Positions 7,553-14,919 of a stretch of DNA of 23,266 bases are shown piece after piece. Under the pieces are notes generated by a model. That model ran no database searches. It was given only the letters and a program-made list of their open reading frames with translations, and had not been told where the DNA came from. Source of the DNA: Porphyromonadaceae bacterium UBA7332 (GTDB lineage: Bacteria > Bacteroidota > Bacteroidia > Bacteroidales > UBA7332). How positions within the stretch are numbered: the stretch's first letter is position 1; each line of letters opens with the position of its first letter. The position numbers were made by a program, and so were the translations under genes. The stretch spans positions 1-23,266 of the forward strand of contig DKPO01000024.1 in NCBI GenBank assembly GCA_002471225.1. Reading direction: 5' to 3'.

Positions 7553-8908
7553 TTATTCGACTAACAGCTTGAACTTTTCGGATTTGGTACGTGCTTTTAA
7601 CCATTCTTCGAGTCTTTTCTTCCCGTTTTCGTCGGGTACTTTTTCGAACTCAACGACAGCTATCGTTACCGTATCTTTACTTTGTTCTTTTATATTATAA
7701 TCTATCCCTTTAGAGAATGAAAGGCTTTTGACCATTGGGAAAAGCGCTTTCATTTCAGGGGCTATTTCGAAACTTTTGCGCATCAGCAGTTCGTAGGATT
7801 CTAAATCTTTAGAAAGCATATCAATCTGCAGCTCTTTTTGTTTGATTGAACGTTCACTGTTGTTATAGAAATCTTCCAGTACCATTGTTTTCAGAGTCGT
7901 AATATCGGCATTGTCCGTTCCGCCCTGAGAAATAATCAACTCGGTGTCATTCAATTTGTAACGACCCATTTTAGAACGGATATTCTCTAGCTCCTGTTCG
8001 GTAATCTTTTTTCCGATTATAGCTACCTGAATACTTTTTTTACCGGAAGTCACCACGCTTTTATTTACAATCTGAGTTCCTTCAAAGCTTAATTCCTGAC
8101 GAATGAAGTTTTCTGCATTACGTTCAAAAATGCTTTGTCCGATCATATTGTAACTGATCCATAAACTTGGGATTATAGTCAGAATAACGGTTGTCGTAAC
8201 GACACGGCTCACCCGTTTGGCCCGATCGGGATTCATAAACTCCTTTTTAGGGAAGTGCATGATCTGAACTCCTAAATAAGTCGCGAGACTGATAAATACG
8301 GAGTTGATAAAATACAGGTAAAAGGCTCCGAAGAAGAAAGTCCATTGTCCTGTACCCAGTCCGTATCCGGCTGTACATAAAGGAGGCATCAGGGCGGTTG
8401 CGATAGCTACCCCCGGAATAACATTTCCTTTTTCTTTGGCGGAACCGGCAACGATACCTGCCATACCCCCAAAGAATGCAATCATAACGTCATAAATTGT
8501 CGGTTGAGTCCGGGCAAGCAGTTCGGACCGAGCTTCGTTGAGCGGTGTTATAAAGAAATACAAAGCCGCAGTAAGAATACTGAAGACAGTTGCAATACCT
8601 AAGTTCTTCAAAGACTTGTTAACCAGTTCCAGGTCATTGATTCCTAATCCGAGCCCGACTCCCATGATTGGTCCCATAAGCGGGGAGATAAGCATGGCGC
8701 CGATAATAACGGCTGTTGAGTTTGTGTTTAATCCTAAAGACGCAATAAAAATAGCAAAGATCAAAATCCAAAGATTGACACCTTTAAATTCAACTCCTTT
8801 TTTTATAGCTTCAATTGTATCTAATTCATTTGATTTCTCGTGAGTAATATCCAATCTTTCACGTAAAAACAAGCGAAAGTCATTAATAATATTTTGAATG
8901 TGGTTCAT
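7553..8908 (-). CDS. DUF389 family membrane protein
   Basis: This 451-residue inner-membrane protein belongs to the DUF389 family of unknown function. After a hydrophilic N-terminus (about 1-40) come several membrane segments up to about residue 245. These include the characteristic run beginning GLNTNSTAVIIGAMLISPLM and continuing with glycine-rich GVGLGLG, and later FFGGMAGIVAGSAKEKGNVIPGVAIATALMPPLCTAGYG. The last 200 or so residues are a soluble domain with predicted coiled or helical stretches (QKELQIDMLSKDLESYELLM). The gene starts one base after the flippase stop, so the two are translationally close and surely share a transcript. No function can be inferred from this neighbourhood; transport has been suggested for the family because of its polytopic form, but that is not shown here. 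Confidence 0.92.
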   Translation of the reverse strand: MNHIQNIINDFRLFLRERLDITHEKSNELDTIEAIKKGVEFKGVNLWILIFAIFIASLGLNTNSTAVIIGAMLISPLMGPIMGVGLGLGINDLELVNKSLKNLGIATVFSILTAALYFFITPLNEARSELLARTQPTIYDVMIAFFGGMAGIVAGSAKEKGNVIPGVAIATALMPPLCTAGYGLGTGQWTFFFGAFYLYFINSVFISLATYLGVQIMHFPKKEFMNPDRAKRVSRVVTTTVILTIIPSLWISYNMIGQSIFERNAENFIRQELSFEGTQIVNKSVVTSGKKSIQVAIIGKKITEQELENIRSKMGRYKLNDTELIISQGGTDNADITTLKTMVLEDFYNNSERSIKQKELQIDMLSKDLESYELLMRKSFEIAPEMKALFPMVKSLSFSKGIDYNIKEQSKDTVTIAVVEFEKVPDENGKKRLEEWLKARTKSEKFKLLVE

Positions 8909-8909
8909 A

Positions 8910-10400
8910 TTAACGTTTAAACTTATGGGTATATGATTTAATTTTAGATAAACCTATTTCTCTCTGTATAATAATTGCCATAAAAGTAATTAAGATTACG
9001 GTATTTATTGATAATCTCAGATATAAATTTTCAACTTGCAAAACGAGTTGAGCTGCATATAACCCAATGAAGCATAATGTATAGAAGCCGATTGCCTTCA
9101 TGTCATATTTGATCGGATAAATGCGCTGACCGATAATGTATGAGAGGATCATCATCAGAGTATAACTGATAAGCGAAGCGAAGGCACTGGCCATATAACC
9201 GTATTTCGGAACAAACAATACGTTGATCAGTACAGTCAGAAAGCATCCGCCAAGAGAGAAGTAAGCACCCCATTGTGTCTTATCGCATAACTTATACCAG
9301 AATGACAGGTTAAAGAAGATACCGAAACATATCTCTGCAAGCATAACGATCGGTACGACTTTTAATCCCGGATAATATTCCGGAACAATTAATAGTTTCA
9401 GAATATCCAGATATCCGGTGATACCCAGGAATATTACAAAGGTACAGAGGATAAAGTATTTCATTGCCGCGGCATAAGCTCCTCGCTTATCGGTCCCTTT
9501 GTTTTGCGCAAAGACGAACGGTTCGTATGCAAAACGGAATGCCTGAATGAACATAACCATTACAACCGCAATCTTAAAGTTTGCTCCGTAAATACCCAAT
9601 TGATAGAAAGATTCATCCGGGTCCGGAAACAAAAGCGGAAACAGCATTTTGTCTGCCGTCTGATTAATCATACCTGCAATACCCAGAATCAGGAGCGGGA
9701 AGCAATATTTTATAAGAGATTTCATAATGCCAAAGTCTGGCATTGTGAATGCTTTACGTATTTCGGGAAACAACATGATAGTTGCGAATGTCGTACATAG
9801 CAGATTCGCGACGAATACATAGCCGACCGAATAGTCCGGATTATAGAACCAGCTGATCCATTCGGGATGTGACTGTTGTATCTGAGGACAAAGCAAGAAG
9901 AAAAACAGATTTAATGCGATATTCGAGAAAATAAAGAGTAATCGCAGACCGGCGAACCGATAGGGCCTGTTCTTTAATCGCAGATAAGCAAACGGAATCG
10001 CACTGATGGCGTCCATGGCTACAATAACCGAAAGCATGAGAATATAAGATTCGCTACCCTGATAATCAAGAGCCGATGCAATCGGATTGATGAAAAGAAA
10101 CATGGCGATCAGGAAAATCGCCGACAGTAAGGTAACAAACCAAAAGGAAGAGGAATAAACTTTTTTCTCATCAGCGTCCGGTTTGTTCGCAAAACGAAAG
10201 AATCCGGTTTCCATACCAAAGGTCAGCAGAACCATTGCGAAAGCTGTCCATGAGTAGAGGTTGGTGACAACACCGTAATCACTGACACTTTGAAGAACAC
10301 GAACATACATCGGGACCAGACACCAATTCAAAAAACGTCCCAGAATACTACTTATACCGTAAATGGCGGTATCTTTAACTAAGCTTTTTAATCCTGCCAT
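8910..10400 (-). CDS. Polysaccharide flippase-like membrane protein (Wzx/MurJ-type MOP superfamily)
   Basis: This 496-residue polytopic membrane protein starts MAGLKSLVKDTAIYGISSILGRFLNWCLVPMYVRVL, the typical first helix of the polysaccharide biosynthesis/oligosaccharide flippase family. About twelve to fourteen hydrophobic segments span the whole length, in the MOP exporter pattern. Such proteins move lipid-linked sugars across the inner membrane. No glycosyltransferase lies beside it, so the substrate is unknown and this is not a capsule locus. It lies 84 bases after ruvB, and that gap contains a terminator-like hairpin whose T-run ends only about nine bases before the start codon. No clear promoter is visible between the hairpin and the start. 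Expression may therefore depend on readthrough from ruvB or on control of the hairpin. The DUF389 gene follows after one base. Confidence 0.88.
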   Translation of the reverse strand: MAGLKSLVKDTAIYGISSILGRFLNWCLVPMYVRVLQSVSDYGVVTNLYSWTAFAMVLLTFGMETGFFRFANKPDADEKKVYSSSFWFVTLLSAIFLIAMFLFINPIASALDYQGSESYILMLSVIVAMDAISAIPFAYLRLKNRPYRFAGLRLLFIFSNIALNLFFFLLCPQIQQSHPEWISWFYNPDYSVGYVFVANLLCTTFATIMLFPEIRKAFTMPDFGIMKSLIKYCFPLLILGIAGMINQTADKMLFPLLFPDPDESFYQLGIYGANFKIAVVMVMFIQAFRFAYEPFVFAQNKGTDKRGAYAAAMKYFILCTFVIFLGITGYLDILKLLIVPEYYPGLKVVPIVMLAEICFGIFFNLSFWYKLCDKTQWGAYFSLGGCFLTVLINVLFVPKYGYMASAFASLISYTLMMILSYIIGQRIYPIKYDMKAIGFYTLCFIGLYAAQLVLQVENLYLRLSINTVILITFMAIIIQREIGLSKIKSYTHKFKR

Positions 10401-10407
10401 ACTTTTA

Positions 10408-10474
10408 CAAAAACAAAAAAGTTTACCATCGGAAGAGAATGGATCCCAGCTCCTGTCTCCTCCGATACTAAACT
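10408..10474 (-). terminator. Terminator or attenuator hairpin between ruvB and the flippase gene
   Basis: On the minus strand, 11 bases past the ruvB stop, AGTTTA (10474-10469) pairs with TAAACT (10425-10420). Inside it, ATCGGAGGAGA pairs with TCTCTTCCGAT over eleven positions, with one G-T wobble, enclosing a loop of about 17 bases. The stem is followed at once by a T-rich run (TTTTTTGTTTT). This has the form of an intrinsic terminator for ruvB. Because the flippase start codon is only a few bases further on, it could also be an attenuator for the downstream genes. Confidence 0.75.
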
Positions 10475-10484
10475 CCTATTAATA

Positions 10485-11507
10485 TTAAAACAAAGAACCG
10501 GACTGTGTCATTTGTACACGTCCTAAATGTTCATAAGCTAAAACTGTCACTTCTCTACCACGAGGGGTACGCTTTAAGAAACCTTCTTTGATAAGAAAAG
10601 GTTCATAAACTTCTTCCAGTGTTCCCGGATCTTCACCCAAAGCCGTAGCAATTGTGGTCAGTCCGACAGGCCCACCTCTGAACTTATCGATGATGGTAGT
10701 TAATATTTTATTATCGACTTCGTCTAATCCGTATTTGTCGATATTTAATGCCTCTAATGCAAAGCGGGCGATCCCTGTATCGATGCGTCCGTTTCCTTTT
10801 ACCTGAGCAAAGTCTCTGACACGTCTCAGTAAGGCGTTGGCAATACGCGGAGTCCCGCGGCTGCGTGAAGCAATTTCTCCGGCAGCCTCTACACTGCAAG
10901 CAACAGCAAGGATCGAAGACGAACGTTTCACAATGCCTGCCAGTACTTTATTGTCATAATATTCAAGGTGACTGTTAATTCCGAAACGTGCACGTAAAGG
11001 CGAAGTCAGTAAACCGCTTCTCGTAGTTGCACCAACTAAAGTGAATGGGTTCAGATCAATTTGGATAGAGCGTGCACTCGGTCCTTTATCGATCATAATA
11101 TCAATACGGTAATCTTCCATTGCGGAATAAAGATATTCTTCCACAATCGGGCTCAAACGATGAATCTCATCAATAAAAAGTACATCGTTAGGCTCCAGGC
11201 TTGTGAGGATACCGGCTAAATCACCCGGCTTATCCAGAACAGGTCCGGAAGTAACCTTAAACCCGACACCGAGTTCATTGGCAATAATGTTTGACAGCGT
11301 TGTTTTTCCGAGTCCCGGAGGACCGTGTAAAAGCACATGATCCAGTGCTTCCCCACGCATTTTAGCAGCCTGAACGAATATTCGAAGATTCTCTACGATC
11401 TTCTCTTGTCCGTTGAAATCTTCGAACTGTAACGGGCGTAAAGCTTTGTCCAGATCTTTTTCGCGTTCATTGGGACGATATTCGTGTATATCGAAATTTT
11501 CTTCCAT
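10485..11507 (-). CDS. ruvB: Holliday junction branch migration helicase subunit RuvB
   Basis: This 340-residue AAA+ ATPase forms the hexameric motor that drives Holliday junction branch migration together with RuvA in recombination repair. Walker A is GPPGLGKT at 62-69, Walker B is LFIDEIH at 110-116, and the sensor and arginine region GATTRSGLLTSPLRARFG lies at 159-176. The C-terminal winged-helix DNA-binding domain includes GPVGLTTIATALGEDPGTLEEVYEPFL. Length is normal for the family and the start MEENFDIHEYRPNERE is typical of Bacteroidetes RuvB. The gene is divergent from the thiamine operon. A TAnnTTTG-type promoter lies about 20 bases upstream. ruvA is not adjacent in this window. Confidence 0.98.
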   Translation of the reverse strand: MEENFDIHEYRPNEREKDLDKALRPLQFEDFNGQEKIVENLRIFVQAAKMRGEALDHVLLHGPPGLGKTTLSNIIANELGVGFKVTSGPVLDKPGDLAGILTSLEPNDVLFIDEIHRLSPIVEEYLYSAMEDYRIDIMIDKGPSARSIQIDLNPFTLVGATTRSGLLTSPLRARFGINSHLEYYDNKVLAGIVKRSSSILAVACSVEAAGEIASRSRGTPRIANALLRRVRDFAQVKGNGRIDTGIARFALEALNIDKYGLDEVDNKILTTIIDKFRGGPVGLTTIATALGEDPGTLEEVYEPFLIKEGFLKRTPRGREVTVLAYEHLGRVQMTQSGSLF

Positions 11508-11529
11508 AATTTTTACTTACAATCTCGTA

Positions 11530-11537
11530 CAAAGGTA
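11530..11537 (-). promoter_or_regulatory. Probable ruvB promoter (-7 element)
   Basis: The minus strand reads TACCTTTG, a full match to the Bacteroidetes -7 consensus TAnnTTTG, 23 bases upstream of the ruvB start. A clear -33 TTTG at the expected distance is not visible, so the call rests on the -7 element and the position. Confidence 0.55.
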
Positions 11538-11588
11538 ACTAAACACATAAAACCCTACACTTTCAGATCAGGAAAAAATAGAAATAAG

Positions 11589-11620
11589 TTTGTTTTCTTG
11601 AAATATCTTTTCTTATTTTG
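11589..11620 (+). promoter_or_regulatory. Candidate promoter of the thiamine operon
   Basis: TTTG at 11589-11592 could be the -33 element. TTATTTTG at 11613-11620 could be the -7 element; it has one base fewer between TA and TTTG than the consensus. Transcription from here would begin just before the TPP riboswitch, as expected. Confidence 0.45.
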
Positions 11621-11629
11621 CCCCCAGCT

Positions 11630-11711
11630 AACAAAAGGGGTGCCTACTATGTACAGGCTGAGATTATACCCTATGAACCTGAAGCAGGTAATGCTGCCGT
11701 AGGAATTTGTT
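11630..11711 (+). ncRNA. TPP riboswitch (thi box)
   Basis: This is a TPP-sensing aptamer in the 5' leader of the thiamine operon. The conserved parts appear in order: GGGGTGCC (11637-11644), the pyrimidine-binding CTGAGA (11658-11663), ACCC, ACCTGA (11677-11682), then GCAGGTAATGCTGC (11684-11697) and CGTAGGAA. The closing helix P1 is formed by AACAAA (11630-11635) and TTTGTT (11706-11711). A further hairpin, GCCT with AGGC, matches the variable P3 arm. About 84 bases separate the aptamer from the thiD start. I see no strong GC stem followed by a T-run there, so control may act on translation or by a weak structure; a short TAG-ACG-CTA stem followed by five T residues at about 11715-11728 is the only hint of a terminator. 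Confidence 0.93.
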
Positions 11712-11795
11712 CATAGACGCTATTTTTCTTCCATTCAGATACCATGCGTGTGTGTTGCATACATTGCAGCATCCCTTTCATAAATCATATTCATT

Positions 11796-12629
11796 ATGTA
11801 TTCTTTTGTTTATCCGTCAGCACTGACCATTGCAGGATCAGACAGCGGAGGAGGTGCCGGTATTCAGGCTGATCTGAAAACTTTTTCGGCATTAGGTGTA
11901 TATGGTACATCTGTCATTACGGCTGTTACTGCTCAAAATACAAAAGGTGTATGTGCTATTCACTCACTTGATGATAAAATGGTAGAGGCGCAAGCTGATG
12001 CCGTGTTGTCCGATATTGCGGTTGATGCCGTTAAAATAGGCATGTTACATTCTCCGCAGATTATTCTGGCAGTCAAACGAATCCTTGAAAAATATACCCC
12101 CCGGCACATTGTTCTGGATCCGGTTATGATCGCGACCAGCGGAGATCCTCTGATTGAATCTTCTTGTACTGATCTGATCATACAGGAGCTGTTTCCTTTG
12201 GCAACTGTGATTACTCCTAATACCGATGAAGCGACTTATCTTACCGGTATGTCTATTGACTCTGTCGAAGATATGGAGTCGGTAGGTCGTAAACTTCTCG
12301 AACTCGGGGCACGTGCCGTTCTGATGAAAGGGGGACATCTGAAAGGTAAATCCATGCACGATTTACTCATATTACCTCAACAAGAAGCTATTCCTTATTG
12401 TACAACCAAAATCGTAACTGAAAATACGCATGGAACCGGCTGTACATTCTCATCGGCTATTGCCGCACATTTGGCTAAAGGATATTCGCTCGAAAGATCC
12501 GTTTCTTTAAGTAAAAGCTTTATTACTTCAGCTATCGCAAACGGATCAGACGTGTACGTAGGCGCAGGGCATGGTCCCGTCAATCATTTCTTTAATCCGA
12601 TTCCGTTAATCAAAAAGAAAAGAGTATGA
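11796..12629 (+). CDS. thiD: Hydroxymethylpyrimidine/phosphomethylpyrimidine kinase ThiD
   Basis: This 277-residue cytoplasmic kinase phosphorylates hydroxymethylpyrimidine twice to give the pyrophosphate used by ThiE. The ribokinase-like fold shows the N-terminal motif TIAGSDSGGGAGIQADLKTF (11-30), DPVMIATSGDPL (108-119), TPNTDEATYLTG (140-151) and the anion-hole/catalytic segment THGTGCTFSS (211-220) with Cys216. Length is normal for a single-domain ThiD. It is the first gene behind the TPP riboswitch and its last four bases overlap the thiS start (ATGA), so the two are translationally coupled. It needs no other partner in the operon to act, and it also allows salvage of HMP. Confidence 0.97.
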   Translation: MYSFVYPSALTIAGSDSGGGAGIQADLKTFSALGVYGTSVITAVTAQNTKGVCAIHSLDDKMVEAQADAVLSDIAVDAVKIGMLHSPQIILAVKRILEKYTPRHIVLDPVMIATSGDPLIESSCTDLIIQELFPLATVITPNTDEATYLTGMSIDSVEDMESVGRKLLELGARAVLMKGGHLKGKSMHDLLILPQQEAIPYCTTKIVTENTHGTGCTFSSAIAAHLAKGYSLERSVSLSKSFITSAIANGSDVYVGAGHGPVNHFFNPIPLIKKKRV

Positions 12630-12826
12630 TTATCTATATAAATGATCAGGAAAAAATATTGAAAGAGGCCTGCTCTCTGAGCCAGGCATTGAATGAGCTG
12701 AGCATTGACCCTCATGGCATTGCCATTGCGTCAGGCGAAAGAATCATCCCTAAAAAGAAGTGGGACTCTTATCAGCTGGGCGAAAATGAACAACTAACAA
12801 TTATCCGTGCTACTTGTGGCGGATAA
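12626..12826 (+). CDS. thiS: Sulfur carrier protein ThiS
   Basis: This 66-residue ubiquitin-like protein carries sulfur as a C-terminal thiocarboxylate to the thiazole synthase ThiG. It ends RATCGG, with the diglycine tail required for adenylation by ThiF. Length matches the family. The start codon overlaps the thiD stop by four bases and the next gene starts 15 bases later. Confidence 0.96.
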   Translation: MIIYINDQEKILKEACSLSQALNELSIDPHGIAIASGERIIPKKKWDSYQLGENEQLTIIRATCGG

Positions 12827-12841
12827 ATAACAACACAACCT

Positions 12842-14137
12842 ATGAAACTAATCGTTATTACTTCGGAAAAAACCTATCCTCAGGAGACAGAGGCTATCAG
12901 ACAATTATTAGAAGCCGGATTAGGCACCCTTCATTTACGTAAACCAAGCTGGAGTAAAGAACAGACGGTTGCTTTTCTTGAATCGATTGATCATGTTTTT
13001 CATAATCGGATTGTACTTCATGACCACTATGACCTGACAGGGGAATATATCGTAAGAGGGGTTCATCTGAATGCCCGAAATGAAGATAAGTTAGAGGGAT
13101 TATTCAGTGATGCTTATATTAATAGTGACACGCTTCGTTCGATTGAAGATCTGGAAGAACCAGTAGACGAATGTAAATATCATTTTCTGAGTCCGGTATA
13201 CGATTCCATCTCGAAAGAAGGATATTCTTCGAAATTTACGAAAGAGGAATTACAAAAAGCCAAAGAGAAAGGTTTGATCAAGCCCTATATAATCGCTTTA
13301 GGTGGAGTTACCGAAGATAAAATAGATGAATTGTTCGAATTGGGATTCGGTGGATTCGCTATGTTAGGAAGCTTTTGGGCTGATTGGGAAAAAGACTTTG
13401 ATAATGAGAAGTTAGTTCGCAAGTATCAGGCTTTGCAGGCTCGTTGCAATGAGTATACTAAAAAACGGATTCCGAGATTCCACGGACTTACTATTCCGGA
13501 TAAAATGAGTTTTGAAGAGTTACTTATTACTTCAATGGGCTTCTCGGCATCGGGCCTTCCTTTGCTGCAATTCCGCAATAAACATGCCGATTTACCTACT
13601 AAAGTAATGACCTGTGCCATGCTTCGACCGATGTGTAAAAGTATGGGTACGACCTTCATTATTAATGATGAGCCTGATTTGGCAAACGAAGTTTGTGCTG
13701 ACGGTGTGCATCTGGGTAAAAACGATATGCCGGTTGCAGAAGCACGCAGACTGATGGGTAACAATACGATTATCGGAGGTACGGCAAACACCTTTGAAGA
13801 TATCGAGCGATTAGTTGCAGAAGGAGCCAATTACATAGGTTTAGGACCTTATCGTTTTACAAAAACCAAAGATAATTTAAGTCCGGTATTAGGTATTGAA
13901 GGATATCGTTCGATACTCGCGAAGTGTAAGGAAAAAGGTATAAATACACCCATTGTCGCTATCGGAGGGATCACATTGGAGGATATTCCTGAGTTAATGA
14001 AAACAGGGATACATGGTGTTGCAATGTGTTCTTCATTAAGAGGACGAGGTGCTGTTTCGGAGTTACATCCGGAGGAGGGTGAAACGACAGAAGGTTATTT
14101 TGAGCTAATCTTAAAAACAATATACGAAAATGCATAA
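12842..14137 (+). CDS. thiE: Fused TenI-like / thiamine phosphate synthase ThiE
   Basis: This 431-residue protein contains two TMP-synthase-fold domains. The C-terminal half (about 210-431) is the likely catalytic ThiE, joining HMP-PP and thiazole phosphate. It has QFRNKH, FIINDEPDLANEVCADGVHLGKNDMP, IIGGTANT, the loop GLGPYRFTKTK and IVAIGGI, all in the expected order. The N-terminal half (about 1-200) resembles the separate TenI/ThiE2 protein that I recall at the end of Bacteroides thi operons (LHLRKP, GVHLNARN, FLSPVYDSISKEGYSS, IIALGGV). It lacks the Cys-His pair I recall before the central helix of that protein: the sequence there is NSDTLRS. This half may be a thiazole tautomerase or a degenerate structural domain. 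The overlap with thiG is eight bases. The open frame is continuous, with no sign that a frameshift made the fusion. Confidence 0.9.
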   Translation: MKLIVITSEKTYPQETEAIRQLLEAGLGTLHLRKPSWSKEQTVAFLESIDHVFHNRIVLHDHYDLTGEYIVRGVHLNARNEDKLEGLFSDAYINSDTLRSIEDLEEPVDECKYHFLSPVYDSISKEGYSSKFTKEELQKAKEKGLIKPYIIALGGVTEDKIDELFELGFGGFAMLGSFWADWEKDFDNEKLVRKYQALQARCNEYTKKRIPRFHGLTIPDKMSFEELLITSMGFSASGLPLLQFRNKHADLPTKVMTCAMLRPMCKSMGTTFIINDEPDLANEVCADGVHLGKNDMPVAEARRLMGNNTIIGGTANTFEDIERLVAEGANYIGLGPYRFTKTKDNLSPVLGIEGYRSILAKCKEKGINTPIVAIGGITLEDIPELMKTGIHGVAMCSSLRGRGAVSELHPEEGETTEGYFELILKTIYENA

Positions 14138-14900
14138 ATTAATTATAGGAGAAAAGGAATTCTCTTCACGTCTTTTCCTGGGAACAGGTAAGTTCAGTTC
14201 AAATGAAGAAATGGCCAAAGCTATTACGGCTTCGGCTACTGAAATGGTAACAGTGGCCATGAAGCGTATCGATATGAACAACGAGGAAGATCAGATGCTG
14301 CATCACATAAAGAATCCGCAGATTCAGCTTTTACCAAATACTTCCGGAGTCAGAAATGCAAAAGAAGCTGTATTTGCAGCTCAGCTGGCACGTGAGGCAT
14401 TTGAAACTAACTTTTTGAAACTGGAGATTCATCCGGATCCGCGTTATTTATTGCCCGATCCGATTGAAACGTTGAAAGCGACAGAGGAGCTGGCTAAAAT
14501 GGGCTTTATTATTTTGCCTTATATTCAGGCAGACCCTGTTTTATGCAAACGATTGGAAGAAGCAGGATCTGCTGCGGTAATGCCCCTTGGTGCCCCAATC
14601 GGGACAAATAAAGGTTTATTGACCAGAGATTTCTTACAAATCATTATTGAACAAAGTAATGTGCCTGTTATTGTTGATGCAGGTATCGGAGCTCCTTCTC
14701 ATGCTGCGGAAGCTATGGAACTGGGTGCTGATGCCGTATTGGTAAACACAGCCATTGCTGTGGCAGGTGATCCTGTCCGAATGGCCAATGCTTTCCGTAA
14801 AGCTGTCGAAGCAGGACGCGAAGCTTTTGAGTCCGGTTTGCCGGCACAACTGAGTAGAGCCGAAGCAAGTAGCCCGCTAACTTCTTTCTTAAATGATTAA
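14130..14900 (+). CDS. thiG: Thiazole synthase ThiG
   Basis: This 256-residue TIM-barrel enzyme assembles the thiazole phosphate ring from deoxyxylulose 5-phosphate, dehydroglycine and sulfur from ThiS. The motif LLPNTSGVRNAKEAV (68-82) is followed by NFLKLEIHPDPRYLLPD, in which Lys97 corresponds to the Schiff-base lysine. PLGAPIGTNKGL and VPVIVDAGIGAPSHAAEAMELGADAVLVNTAIA are the phosphate-binding segments. Length is normal. The start codon lies eight bases inside the end of the thiE fusion, implying coupled translation. A 19-base gap leads to thiC. Confidence 0.97.
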   Translation: MHKLIIGEKEFSSRLFLGTGKFSSNEEMAKAITASATEMVTVAMKRIDMNNEEDQMLHHIKNPQIQLLPNTSGVRNAKEAVFAAQLAREAFETNFLKLEIHPDPRYLLPDPIETLKATEELAKMGFIILPYIQADPVLCKRLEEAGSAAVMPLGAPIGTNKGLLTRDFLQIIIEQSNVPVIVDAGIGAPSHAAEAMELGADAVLVNTAIAVAGDPVRMANAFRKAVEAGREAFESGLPAQLSRAEASSPLTSFLND

Positions 14901-14919
14901 CCCCTTTTTTTGATAAGTC

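Noticed and set aside
7539..7604. Longer N-terminus for the radical SAM protein starting at 7604
   Set aside because: It would overlap the DUF389 gene by 52 bases. The added residues are basic and do not look like part of the fold, whereas the internal ATG at 7538 starts the expected strand.
12045..12359. Antisense open frames within thiD, thiE and the GH2 gene
   Set aside because: They lie wholly inside well-supported genes, and their translations show no known motifs or sensible composition.
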